A stretch of 48,334 bases of DNA from an uncultured Bacteroidota bacterium. GTDB lineage: Bacteria; Bacteroidota; Bacteroidia; Flavobacteriales; Flavobacteriaceae. The notes below the pieces were generated by a model. It had not been told where the DNA came from. It searched no databases and worked only from the letters and a program-made list of their open reading frames with translations. Location of the stretch: NCBI GenBank assembly GCA_902616905.1, contig CACMUP010000011.1, positions 1-48,334 on the forward strand, read 5' to 3'. Numbering within the stretch: position 1 is the stretch's first letter; each line of letters begins with the position of its first letter. The position numbers were made by a program, and so were the translations under genes. Positions 17,545-25,686 of the stretch are shown here, one piece after another.

Positions 17545-18132
17545 ATGAATAATATTAAAAAACATATTGAAACTATTGCAGGTGTAATAAAAAGTACAAA
17601 AGAGAACCTGAAACCTTTAAGTATTAACTTTATTTTTTGGGGGATTTTTGTTAACGCATTGAGTATTTTCCATTATTCTTTTCCTTCTTTAGTTCAATCA
17701 ACTAAATATTCGGCAATTCTATATTGGATAATCTCATCCATAACGGGATTGATCTTTATGGTTTACTATAACATAAAAACTAGAAAGAATATTGGTTATG
17801 AGACACATTTAAGTAGGGTAATTAAAATTATTTGGATTGTATTTAGTGTTTCATGGATTTACGTAATTATTCTTTCCTTTTTTCTAGAAAATTTTAACCC
17901 AGTACCATCTATACTGTTTTTTTTAAGTTTGATTTTAATCATGACAGGACTTATAATAAAATTTAATCCAATCATATTTGGAGGAATTTTTCTTTTACTA
18001 TTTACATTCTATTTAAATTTAAATCCTGGAATTAACCTTTTATTGGTAAATATAGTTGGAGTTTCGCTAGGTATGCTGCTCCCTGGTTTATCACTTTTTT
18101 ATTCAAAATCCACCAATAATAGTGATCGATAA
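17545..18132 (+). CDS. Six-helix membrane protein of unknown function, coupled to a winged-helix regulator
   Basis: This 195-residue protein has a cytoplasmic amphipathic N-terminus (about 1-25) and then six hydrophobic segments (about 26-44, 57-75, 91-112, 119-138, 141-158 and 162-183). I see no catalytic or transport motif and do not recognise a named family. It overlaps the following regulator gene by 11 bases, with the regulator starting on an internal GTG. Membrane proteins paired with small winged-helix regulators, next to ABC exporters, recur in Bacteroidota. It could sense a membrane signal and pass it to the regulator, or simply be a regulated target. Both are speculation from context. 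Confidence 0.7.
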   Translation: MNNIKKHIETIAGVIKSTKENLKPLSINFIFWGIFVNALSIFHYSFPSLVQSTKYSAILYWIISSITGLIFMVYYNIKTRKNIGYETHLSRVIKIIWIVFSVSWIYVIILSFFLENFNPVPSILFFLSLILIMTGLIIKFNPIIFGGIFLLLFTFYLNLNPGINLLLVNIVGVSLGMLLPGLSLFYSKSTNNSDR

Positions 18133-18397
18133 GTTATTATTTAATCCAATCAGATTAAAAATCATATCATCCCTAATAAATAACAGTAATTGTGATTTTA
18201 ATTTTTTAAAAGAAGTAACGGATTCTACACAAGGCAATTTAAGCATTCAATTAAAAAAATTAAAACAAGAAAATTATATTGAAATTGAAAAAACATTCTG
18301 TAATAATTATCCAAAAACAAGTTGTAGAGTTACTGACAAGGGAAAAATAAAATTTGAAGAATTCTTTAACTATTTAATAAAAATGAAAAATGAATAA
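18122..18397 (+). CDS. Winged-helix transcriptional regulator (HTH_34/ArsR-MarR type)
   Basis: This is a one-domain DNA-binding protein of 91 residues. It opens with LLFNPIRLKIISSLI and continues with FNFLKEVTDSTQGNLSIQLK, the recognition-helix region. The wing KLKQENYIEIEKTF and the end SCRVTDKGKIKFEEFF are typical of the small transcriptional regulators of the HTH_34 family. Two cysteines (C24, C60) and one in the wing (C68) exist but form no evident metal site. The start is GTG, inside the upstream gene, with no ATG available before the domain. It probably binds the palindromic operator at 17504-17529 and may also control the ABC transporter downstream (inference). Confidence 0.85.
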   Translation: MIDKLLFNPIRLKIISSLINNSNCDFNFLKEVTDSTQGNLSIQLKKLKQENYIEIEKTFCNNYPKTSCRVTDKGKIKFEEFFNYLIKMKNE

Positions 18398-18488
18398 TTT
18401 TTTACAACATGTTACATTCCACAAATTATATTGTCAAACATTTAAAAGAAAATAAAGTATAACATTTACTACTCTTTTAAAAAAGGAT

Positions 18489-18496
18489 TAGTTTTG
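18489..18496 (+). promoter_or_regulatory. -7 box TAGTTTTG of the efflux operon
   Basis: An exact TAnnTTTG lies 18 bases before the ATG at 18515. It includes the in-frame TTG (18494-18496) that would otherwise extend the ATPase, which argues that translation begins at 18515. The -33 region reads TTTA rather than TTG. Confidence 0.5.
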
Positions 18497-18514
18497 CACT
18501 CAATAAAAATACCA

Positions 18515-19216
18515 ATGATTCAAATAAAAAATCTTCACAAATCTTATAAAATGGGAACTTCCTCATTGCACGTTTTAAAAGGGATTAATTTCAATATAGA
18601 AGAAGGTGAGCTTGTAGCTATAATGGGTTCTTCTGGATCAGGAAAATCAACTCTTTTAAATATTTTAGGCATGTTGGATATTGCAGATGAAGGAGATTAT
18701 ATTTTGGATAATGTTCCAATTAAAAACTTAAACGAAACCAAGGCTGCTAAATACAGAAATAAGTTCTTAGGTTTTGTATTTCAGTCTTTTAATTTAATTA
18801 ATTACAAGACTGCCTTAGAAAATGTTTCTTTACCATTATACTATCAAGGCATCGCAAGAAAGGAAAGGCAAGAACTAGCACTAGATTACCTTGAACGAGT
18901 TGGATTAAAAGAATGGTCAACTCATTTGCCAAGTGAGCTTTCAGGTGGCCAAAAGCAAAGGGTAGCCATAGCTAGAGCTATGGCTTCAAAACCTAAAGTA
19001 TTATTAGCAGATGAACCTACCGGTGCATTAGATTCTAAAACTTCATTTGAAGTTATGGATCTCATTCAAAAGATTAATGAAGAGGGGAAAACTATTTTAG
19101 TTGTTACACACGAAAAAGATATTGCTCAAATGTGTAAAAGAATTGTAAAGCTTAAAGATGGTGTTATAATAGAAGACAACAAAATAAAACAAATCCTAGC
19201 TTCTTCATATGTTTAG
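18515..19216 (+). CDS. ABC transporter ATP-binding protein (MacB/LolD type)
   Basis: This is the ATPase of a MacAB-TolC-like exporter, 233 residues from the ATG giving [11 protein letters not shown]. It has a Walker [11 protein letters not shown]-loop FVFQSFNLI, signature [14 protein letters not shown], Walker [14 protein letters not shown] and switch His in VVTHEKD, all intact. Length and the TGALDS D-loop are typical of the LolD/MacB/FtsE group. The in-frame TTG at 18494 would add seven residues but lies inside the -7 box. It overlaps the first permease gene by 8 bases. Since the ATPase and permeases are separate ORFs, this differs from E. coli MacB, where they are fused. Confidence 0.94.
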   Translation: MIQIKNLHKSYKMGTSSLHVLKGINFNIEEGELVAIMGSSGSGKSTLLNILGMLDIADEGDYILDNVPIKNLNETKAAKYRNKFLGFVFQSFNLINYKTALENVSLPLYYQGIARKERQELALDYLERVGLKEWSTHLPSELSGGQKQRVAIARAMASKPKVLLADEPTGALDSKTSFEVMDLIQKINEEGKTILVVTHEKDIAQMCKRIVKLKDGVIIEDNKIKQILASSYV

Positions 19217-20438
19217 CAGAGATCGTTGGAAAGAAATATTAGATACAATAAGTAAAAATAAGTTACGCACGTTTTTGTCTGGTTTCACTGTGGCACTAGG
19301 TATCTTTATTTTTATAATATTATTTGGTTTAGGGAACGGATTAAAAAATACTTTCCAGGAGTTCTTTCTTGATGATGCCAGTAATTCTATTTTCTTGTAC
19401 CCAGGGAAAACCTCTAAACCCTATAAAGGTTTTAAAGCAAAAAGGAGAATTGAATTTAAAAACGATGATCTTTTAGATATAAAAGAAAATTTTACTCTAT
19501 TTATAGAAAATTTAACACCTCGAATTACAAGAAGCGCTTTAACTAGTTATAAAAACGAAAGCAATAGTTACAGTACAAGAGCTGTTGCTCCTGGTCACCA
19601 GTTTGTTGAAAAAACAATTTTAATGAAAGGAAGATACATCAATCAACTAGATATAAAAGAAAAAAAGAAAAGTGCGGTTATTGGAAGGTTAGTAGCAAAA
19701 GATTTATTTAAAAGCGAAGAAGCAGTTGGTAAATATATAAATGTAGGATCTACAGCATTTAAAGTAATAGGGGTTTTTCAAGATGATGGGGGTGATAATG
19801 AAGAGAGAAATATTTATATACCATATACTACCAGACAACTTATTGAAAAAAGCAATGATAAGGTTGATCAAATTGTAATAACCTATAAGAAAGAACTAGG
19901 GCATGCAGGTGCACTAGCACTTGAAGAATCTTTAAAAAAATTTTTAAAAGATAAAAAAGCGATTGCTCCTGATGATCCAAATGGAATTTATTTTCGAAAT
20001 CTCACGGATGATTTAAAACAAACCCAGCAATTTGCTATTGTTTTACAATTGATTGTAAGTATTGTCGGGTTAGGAACACTAATAGCTGGTATTATTGGTA
20101 TTTCAAATATTATGGTATTTGTGGTAAAAGAGAGAACTAAAGAATTAGGTATAAGAAAAGCTCTTGGAGCCACACCTAATTCGGTAATTCAAATGATATT
20201 ACAAGAATCTATATTTATAACAACAATTTCTGGATATCTAGGCTTATTTCTAGGAATAATAGTTCTTGAAAATATAGGATTAAATCTAGAGGAATACTTT
20301 ATTAAAAATCCATTTATAGATAGTGTAACAGCGATAACAGCAACAATTGTTTTGATAATTTTTGGAGGTATTGCCGGATATGTTCCTGCAAAAAGAGCTT
20401 CAAGTATAAAACCTATAGTAGCATTGAGGGATGAGTAG
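19209..20438 (+). CDS. ABC transporter permease, MacB/FtsX type (first)
   Basis: This is a 409-residue permease of the type VII ABC class. The first helix (about 21-43, LSGFTVALGIFIFIILFGLG) precedes a large periplasmic MacB_PCD domain (about 44-270). Three C-terminal helices (about 278-300, 325-352 and 370-390) form the FtsX domain. The conserved KERTKELGIRKALGATP loop after the second helix contacts the ATPase. The end SIKPIVALRDE is typical. It overlaps its neighbours by 8 bases on each side. It is about 30 percent similar by eye to the next permease; together they would form a heterodimer working mechanically with the adaptor and TolC to expel substrate from the periplasm. Confidence 0.92.
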   Translation: MFSRDRWKEILDTISKNKLRTFLSGFTVALGIFIFIILFGLGNGLKNTFQEFFLDDASNSIFLYPGKTSKPYKGFKAKRRIEFKNDDLLDIKENFTLFIENLTPRITRSALTSYKNESNSYSTRAVAPGHQFVEKTILMKGRYINQLDIKEKKKSAVIGRLVAKDLFKSEEAVGKYINVGSTAFKVIGVFQDDGGDNEERNIYIPYTTRQLIEKSNDKVDQIVITYKKELGHAGALALEESLKKFLKDKKAIAPDDPNGIYFRNLTDDLKQTQQFAIVLQLIVSIVGLGTLIAGIIGISNIMVFVVKERTKELGIRKALGATPNSVIQMILQESIFITTISGYLGLFLGIIVLENIGLNLEEYFIKNPFIDSVTAITATIVLIIFGGIAGYVPAKRASSIKPIVALRDE

Positions 20439-21705
20439 TTTTAAAGTAATTTTTGATAAAGATACTTGGCAAGAAATTTTTGGTTCCATTTCCAAAAATA
20501 AAACAAGAACTATTATAACAGTTATTGGTGTGCTATGGGGTATTTTCATCTATATAACTCTTTCAGGAGCTGCTAAAGGGCTGGATAATGGTTTTGAAAG
20601 GCAGTTTGAAAATATAGCTATGAACTCAATGTTTATTTGGGGTCAAAGAACTAGCATTCCATATGCTGGTTATAAGATAGGTAGAAACATAAGGCTAAGG
20701 CTATCAGATATTGACTACATCAAAAAAACAATTCCCGAAGTTCAATATGCCGTGCCAAGAAATTCTCGTGGTGTTTTCACAGGTGCACCCCCTTTGGTGG
20801 TAAGGAAAAACAAATCAAACAATTATGCTGTTTATGGAGATTTTCCTGAGTTTACAAAAATTGCTACTAAGAAAATATATGATGGAGGCAGATTCATTAA
20901 CGAAGAAGATATTAAATTCAAAAGAAAAGTTTGTGTTATTGGTGAAAGAACTCATACGGAACTTTTTGAAAAAGATGAAAATCCAATCGGACAATACATA
21001 AGAATTGATAATATATATTTTCAAGTTATAGGAGTACATAAATTTATCCCTGGCGGAGGTTTCGAGAGTGATGGAGATATTTTCATCCCTTATGAAACAT
21101 TTAGAAAAATATATAATACTGGTAATTGGGTTCAATGGTTTACTATTGCTGCTTATGATGATGTAGATGTTATAGAAGTTGAAAAAAATATTAAAGCAAC
21201 CCTTAAACGAATTCATAAAGTATCTCCTGATGATGAGCGTGCTTTTGGCGGATTTAATCTAGGTGAGATTTTTAATAAAATTGTAGGTTTTTCAAAAGGG
21301 ATGACGTTGTTGTCACTTATTGTTGGAATTGCAACAATCTTAGCAGGAGTCATTGGTATTGGGAACATACTTTTGATTTCTGTTAAGGAAAGAACAAAGG
21401 AATTGGGTGTAAGAAGAGCTTTGGGAGCCACACCATCTGAAGTAAGAAATCAAATTATATTAGAATCAGTTTTTTTGACATTAATAGCAGGAGTTATTGG
21501 AATTATTCTAGGAGCTTTTGTTTTATTTGGCATAAATGCCTCAACTCAAGATTTAACAGATTTCCCGTATACAAATCCTACTGTGCCTATACCTTTCGTT
21601 CTGGGGGCCCTGTTTATAATGGTATTTTTAGGGACGCTTATTGGACTCATACCTGCACAAAGAGCAGTAAGTATTAAACCTATCGATGCATTAAGAGAAG
21701 AATAA
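20431..21705 (+). CDS. ABC transporter permease, MacB/FtsX type (second)
   Basis: This 424-residue permease has the same plan as the preceding one. An N-terminal helix (about 25-45) follows the amphipathic WQEIFGSISKNKTRT. The periplasmic MacB_PCD domain (about 46-285) comes next, then three FtsX helices (about 292-315, 340-365 and 385-408). The coupling loop is KERTKELGVRRALGATPSEV and the end is SIKPIDALREE. It begins inside the previous gene (8-base overlap), so both permeases are made in equal amounts. The adaptor gene follows after 22 bases. The substrate is unknown. Confidence 0.92.
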   Translation: MSSFKVIFDKDTWQEIFGSISKNKTRTIITVIGVLWGIFIYITLSGAAKGLDNGFERQFENIAMNSMFIWGQRTSIPYAGYKIGRNIRLRLSDIDYIKKTIPEVQYAVPRNSRGVFTGAPPLVVRKNKSNNYAVYGDFPEFTKIATKKIYDGGRFINEEDIKFKRKVCVIGERTHTELFEKDENPIGQYIRIDNIYFQVIGVHKFIPGGGFESDGDIFIPYETFRKIYNTGNWVQWFTIAAYDDVDVIEVEKNIKATLKRIHKVSPDDERAFGGFNLGEIFNKIVGFSKGMTLLSLIVGIATILAGVIGIGNILLISVKERTKELGVRRALGATPSEVRNQIILESVFLTLIAGVIGIILGAFVLFGINASTQDLTDFPYTNPTVPIPFVLGALFIMVFLGTLIGLIPAQRAVSIKPIDALREE

Positions 21706-21727
21706 TTTAATCAATAATAATGAAACC

Positions 21728-22867
21728 ATGAAAATTTTAAAATACTCAGCAATATCACTTTTAGTTATTGGTGCACTTTTTGCAGCAGCCTATTTTATAA
21801 AAACAAATGATAAATCTGTAATTGAATATGATACCCAAAAAACGTTAATAACTTCTATTGAGAAAAAAACAGTAGTAACAGGAAAAGTTATTCCTGAAGA
21901 TGAAGTAGAAATTAAACCGCAAATCCAGGGAATTATTGACGCAATTTTTGTTGAAGAAGGAGATTTGGTGAAAACAGGAGATTTACTTGCTAAAATAAAG
22001 GTTGTACCAAATGAGCAAAATTTAAATAGTGCAGAAGGCAGGTTAGCAAATTCTAGAATTGTACTTAAAAATGCACAAATAGAATTCAATAGAAATAAAG
22101 ACCTGTATGAAAAAGGAATTATTTCAAAACAAGATTATGACAATGTACAATTGCGTTACAATCAGTCAAAATTAGATGTATCAAATGCTATTTCTGACTT
22201 ACAAATAATTAGGTCAGGATCAAAAGGAGGAGCTGCGTCCGCAAATACTAATATAAGAGCTACGGTACCAGGAACTGTTTTAGAAATTCCTGTAGAAGAA
22301 GGATTTCAAGTTATAGCTAGTAATAGTTTTAATGCAGGAACTACAATTGCAACTATTGCAGATTTAAACAAGATGATTTTTGAGGGTAAAGTTGATGAAG
22401 CAGAAGTAGGAAAACTTAAGGTTGGTATGCCTTTAGAAGTAAGTCTTGGTGCCATTGAAGATCAAGCATTACAAGCAAAGTTGAAATTTATTGCTCCAAA
22501 AGGAAATGAGGAACAAGGAGCTGTTCAATTTAAAATAGAGGCTGATTTATATTTAAATGATTCAATTTTTGTTAGGGCAGGATATAGTGCAAACGCATCA
22601 CTTGTTTTGGAACGTAAGGATAGTGTAATGGCAATGTCTGAATCTTTACTTCAATTTGATCGTAAAACTGAAGAACCATTCGTTGAAATTGAAATGGAGG
22701 ATCAAAAATTTGAAAGAAGAGATGTCGAAATAGGTATATCTGATGGAGTAAATGTTGAAATTATCTCTGGAGTTTCTGAAAATGAAAAAATCAAAGTATG
22801 GAATAAAACTGAGCCCACTAAAAAGGGTGATGACAGATCATCAACTGAAAATGAGATAATAGATTAA
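21728..22867 (+). CDS. Periplasmic adaptor (MacA/HlyD-type membrane fusion protein)
   Basis: The adaptor bridges the ABC permeases and the TolC channel. The 379 residues begin with a single anchor (about 5-23). A beta-barrel/lipoyl half (VEIKPQIQGIIDAIFVEEGD, about 55-90) leads to an alpha-helical hairpin (about 95-165). The hairpin carries the TolC-contact pattern DLYEKGIISKQDYDN at its tip. The second lipoyl half (about 170-200), barrel (about 205-285) and a membrane-proximal domain follow. The helical hairpin is of MacA length. It sits between permease 2 and tolC, completing a tripartite exporter. Confidence 0.92.
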   Translation: MKILKYSAISLLVIGALFAAAYFIKTNDKSVIEYDTQKTLITSIEKKTVVTGKVIPEDEVEIKPQIQGIIDAIFVEEGDLVKTGDLLAKIKVVPNEQNLNSAEGRLANSRIVLKNAQIEFNRNKDLYEKGIISKQDYDNVQLRYNQSKLDVSNAISDLQIIRSGSKGGAASANTNIRATVPGTVLEIPVEEGFQVIASNSFNAGTTIATIADLNKMIFEGKVDEAEVGKLKVGMPLEVSLGAIEDQALQAKLKFIAPKGNEEQGAVQFKIEADLYLNDSIFVRAGYSANASLVLERKDSVMAMSESLLQFDRKTEEPFVEIEMEDQKFERRDVEIGISDGVNVEIISGVSENEKIKVWNKTEPTKKGDDRSSTENEIID

Positions 22868-22880
22868 CTTAATTATTTAA

Positions 22881-24302
22881 ATGATTATGAATAAAGTTAC
22901 AAGCTTAATTTTTTGCTTTTTATCGTTTACAATTAATGCACAATTAAAAAAATATACTTTATTAGAATGTGTAAATATTGCGCTTGAAAAGAATATCAAT
23001 ATCCAACAATCTGAATTTGATTTAGAGGGAGCTGATATAGATAGAGGTGATGCAATTGGAAATTTTTTACCAAGAATAAATGCACAATCTCAACATATAT
23101 GGAATAATGGTTTAAGTCAAAACATAACCAATGGATTAATTGAAAACTTAACAACACAATTTTCTTCTTTTGGTGGAAATTTAGGAGTAACCTTATTTAG
23201 CGGTAAACAAAATATTAATCAGTTAGCAAAAGCTAATCTTAACATTATATCCAGACAATATCAGCTTGAGGATATGAAAGATGATATAAGTCTATTTGTT
23301 GCGAATTCATACTTACAAGTTATGTTTAACAAAGAATTGGAACAGGTGCAGCGTTATCAACTTGAGATAGCTAAACAAGAATTAGAAAGAACACAACTTA
23401 GAATTTCAGCTGGAGTTCAGACTGAAGCAGAAATATTCGAAATTGAAGCAAATTTAGCTTCTCAAGAACAAGCTTTAGTTCAATCTGAAAATGCAACACG
23501 TCTTTCTTTGATTAGCCTCGCTCAATCACTTTTAATAACTGATTACGAAAACTTTGATATAGCTGATATAAATTTTGATGTTCCACTTTCTCAGATTCTT
23601 ATGGAAAAGCCCAAAAAAATATTTGAAAAATCACTAACCTTAAGAAATGATATCAAAGTTGCAGCAACCAATATTGAGCTTGCGAAAACTGATATAGATT
23701 TAGCTAAAGGAGCATTATTACCAACCCTTTCTGCATTTTATAATTATAATACAAGGATTTCCTACAGTGATAGGTTTATTGAAACAGGAAATTTCATTGA
23801 AACACCAATTGGTGTTGTAAAAGAAAACGGATCACTCGTAGTTTCTCAATTTCCTGAAAGAGCTATAACCGATCCTCTCTCTTTTGGTGATCAATTCAGA
23901 CAAAATGATGGACATAGTTATGGGCTTGCATTGAACATTCCAATATTTAATGGTCTTTCTATTAAAAATAACATTAAAAGAAGAAAACTTAATTTGAAAA
24001 GATCAGAAACTCAATTTGAACAAACAAAATTAGATTTAGAAAATACTATCAATCAAGCATATAATAATGCTGAAGGGGCTTTTAAGTTTTACGAAGCTTC
24101 AGAAAAAACACTAAAAGCAAGAAAGGAGGCTTATTTCATAGCTGAAAAGCAATTTGAGGCAGGAGTTTTGAACTCCTATGATTTTATACAGATTAAACAA
24201 AGATACGATATTGCAGCTTCTGATAATGTTAGGGCTAAGTACGACTATATTTTTAAATTGAAAGTATTGGAGTTTTATTTTGGTGTTGAAATTGCTATTT
24301 AA
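22881..24302 (+). CDS. TolC family outer-membrane efflux protein
   Basis: This is the outer-membrane/periplasmic exit duct of the tripartite exporter, 473 residues. It has a signal peptide (about 1-20, ending NAQ) and two structural repeats of long amphipathic coiled coils. Repeat one covers about 30-225 and repeat two about 245-465. The LTLRNDIKVAATNIELAKTD segment and GLALNIPIFNGLSIKNNIKR are typical of the TolC/OEP family, the latter near a beta strand. GVLNSYDFIQIKQRY matches the second-repeat motif. ATG 22881 or ATG 22887 could be the start; both give a good signal. It is the last gene of the exporter operon, and no clear terminator follows. Confidence 0.93.
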   Translation: MIMNKVTSLIFCFLSFTINAQLKKYTLLECVNIALEKNINIQQSEFDLEGADIDRGDAIGNFLPRINAQSQHIWNNGLSQNITNGLIENLTTQFSSFGGNLGVTLFSGKQNINQLAKANLNIISRQYQLEDMKDDISLFVANSYLQVMFNKELEQVQRYQLEIAKQELERTQLRISAGVQTEAEIFEIEANLASQEQALVQSENATRLSLISLAQSLLITDYENFDIADINFDVPLSQILMEKPKKIFEKSLTLRNDIKVAATNIELAKTDIDLAKGALLPTLSAFYNYNTRISYSDRFIETGNFIETPIGVVKENGSLVVSQFPERAITDPLSFGDQFRQNDGHSYGLALNIPIFNGLSIKNNIKRRKLNLKRSETQFEQTKLDLENTINQAYNNAEGAFKFYEASEKTLKARKEAYFIAEKQFEAGVLNSYDFIQIKQRYDIAASDNVRAKYDYIFKLKVLEFYFGVEIAI

Positions 24303-24355
24303 TAATAATAATGATTACAATTTGCTTTTTTTATCTTTAATAAAATAATTATAAA

Positions 24356-24976
24356 ATGGAAGTATGTAAAACTAATGCCTATGAAAATAAGCATAAAAAA
24401 ATTCCAGGAAATCCTTCAATTGCAAAAAGTAGTTCAATTAAATTAAACACAAGAAAAAATAATGAATCTTTAAGAGTACTTAATGATGAACAGTTGAAAT
24501 TTTGGGTTTATAAAGGATATATAGTAATTAAAAATGCGATACCTAAAGGACAAGCAAAATCAACTGCAAATTTTCTTTGGGAAAGAATAATTCTCATTTC
24601 GAGTGAGTGTAGTTATATCGTTCCGTCTGACATGATTTTCTACAGTGATACAAAGTCAGCAATTCATGCTGTTTCAAGAGTAATATCAAATATGACAAAA
24701 GTAATTTATGTAACATCAAACGTAATAGTACCTGGATCAACTTTAAGTAAGGGAGCAAAAAAAATTATCAAAGAAAAAGCAAAATATAAAAATATAATTA
24801 TTAGAGAAGTTAAAACTAATCTCTTTAAAACTGAAAGACAAAACTCTTTGCTTGAAAATTTCGCCGCGACTGAAGAGATGGCAAATACAATTTCTTACCC
24901 ATGTAGCCCACATTACTTAGAAACAAATGGAAGTGCTATTAAATTTGACGGTGTAAGCTCAGGAGGTATTTTTTAA
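24356..24976 (+). CDS. Chimeric ORF: PhyH-like N-terminus fused to C-terminal half of an SDR (probable gene remnant)
   Basis: This open frame of 206 residues joins parts of two unrelated enzymes. Residues about 1-76 resemble the N-terminus of phytanoyl-CoA dioxygenase (PhyH)-like proteins, with SLRVLNDEQLKFWVYKGY and IVIKNAIPKGQ, then FLWE. No iron-binding HxD...H follows. From about residue 77 it reads as the second half of a short-chain dehydrogenase: IILISSE with S83, Y96-SDT-K100, NVIVPGSTLSKGAKKI, LLENFAATEEMANTISYPCSP and NGSAIKFDG. The NAD-binding TGxxxGIG half is missing. The junction is near 24584. A deletion between neighbouring phyH and SDR genes is the simplest origin. No activity is expected; expression is unknown. 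It lies between tolC and tsaB. Confidence 0.7.
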   Translation: MEVCKTNAYENKHKKIPGNPSIAKSSSIKLNTRKNNESLRVLNDEQLKFWVYKGYIVIKNAIPKGQAKSTANFLWERIILISSECSYIVPSDMIFYSDTKSAIHAVSRVISNMTKVIYVTSNVIVPGSTLSKGAKKIIKEKAKYKNIIIREVKTNLFKTERQNSLLENFAATEEMANTISYPCSPHYLETNGSAIKFDGVSSGGIF

Positions 24977-24983
24977 TTATTTA

Positions 24984-25667
24984 ATGGCCTATATACTTCA
25001 TATCGAGACATCAACAAAACAATGTTCTGTTGCAATAGGTTATAAGGGTAAATGTATATCAGAGAAAAAACTATTATCAGAACATTATAGTCATGAAGAG
25101 AAACTTCATGTTTTTATACAAGAAGCTTTACAAGAAGTCAATCTAAATATTTCTGAATTAGGAGCGGTTTCAGTAAGTAAAGGTCCTGGATCATTTACAG
25201 GACTCCGTATAGGTGTTGCCACTGCAAAAGGAATTTGTTATGCACTTGATTTACCGTTAATAGCTATTGATACTCTTAAATTGATGATCCAACCATATTT
25301 AAAAAAAAAAGATATTGATTTTCTAATTCCAATGCTGGATGCAAGAAGAATGGAGGTATATACAGCAATTTATGACAACTACGAAAATTGTGTTCAACAA
25401 ATAAAAGCACAAGTACTTACTGAAAATAGCTTTCATAAAGTTGTTGGTGATAGAAACTGTTTAATCATAGGAAATGGGGCGGTAAAATTCCAAAATATTA
25501 AACCTAAAATAAAGGCTTATTTTTCTGAATATATTTATTATCCTTCAGCAAAGGATATGTGTTTGTTGTCATGGAAACATAAATTAAACAGAAATTATCA
25601 AGATATAAATACATTTGAACCGTATTATTTAAAGGATTTTCAAGCAACACTTCCTAAAAACAGTTAA
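24984..25667 (+). CDS. tsaB: tRNA threonylcarbamoyladenosine biosynthesis protein TsaB
   Basis: TsaB is the non-catalytic partner of TsaD in making the t6A37 modification on ANN-decoding tRNAs. The 227 residues show the ASKHA-type fold: the N-terminal YILHIETSTKQCSVAIG phosphate-loop-like segment and the family signature VSKGPGSFTGLRIGVATAKG (about 63-82). PMLDARRMEVYTAIYD, also diagnostic, follows. Length fits the family (about 220-230). It starts 7 bases after the chimeric ORF and converges with nfu, whose stop is 19 bases away. No obvious terminator separates the two convergent genes. Confidence 0.95.
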   Translation: MAYILHIETSTKQCSVAIGYKGKCISEKKLLSEHYSHEEKLHVFIQEALQEVNLNISELGAVSVSKGPGSFTGLRIGVATAKGICYALDLPLIAIDTLKLMIQPYLKKKDIDFLIPMLDARRMEVYTAIYDNYENCVQQIKAQVLTENSFHKVVGDRNCLIIGNGAVKFQNIKPKIKAYFSEYIYYPSAKDMCLLSWKHKLNRNYQDINTFEPYYLKDFQATLPKNS

Positions 25668-25686
25668 TAATTAAATCCTGGAATAT

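Noticed and set aside
20815-21216. A 133-residue antisense frame inside the second permease gene
   Set aside because: The product is low-complexity Ile/Ser/Asn/Phe, as expected from reverse-reading AT-rich coding DNA; the plus-strand permease is certain.
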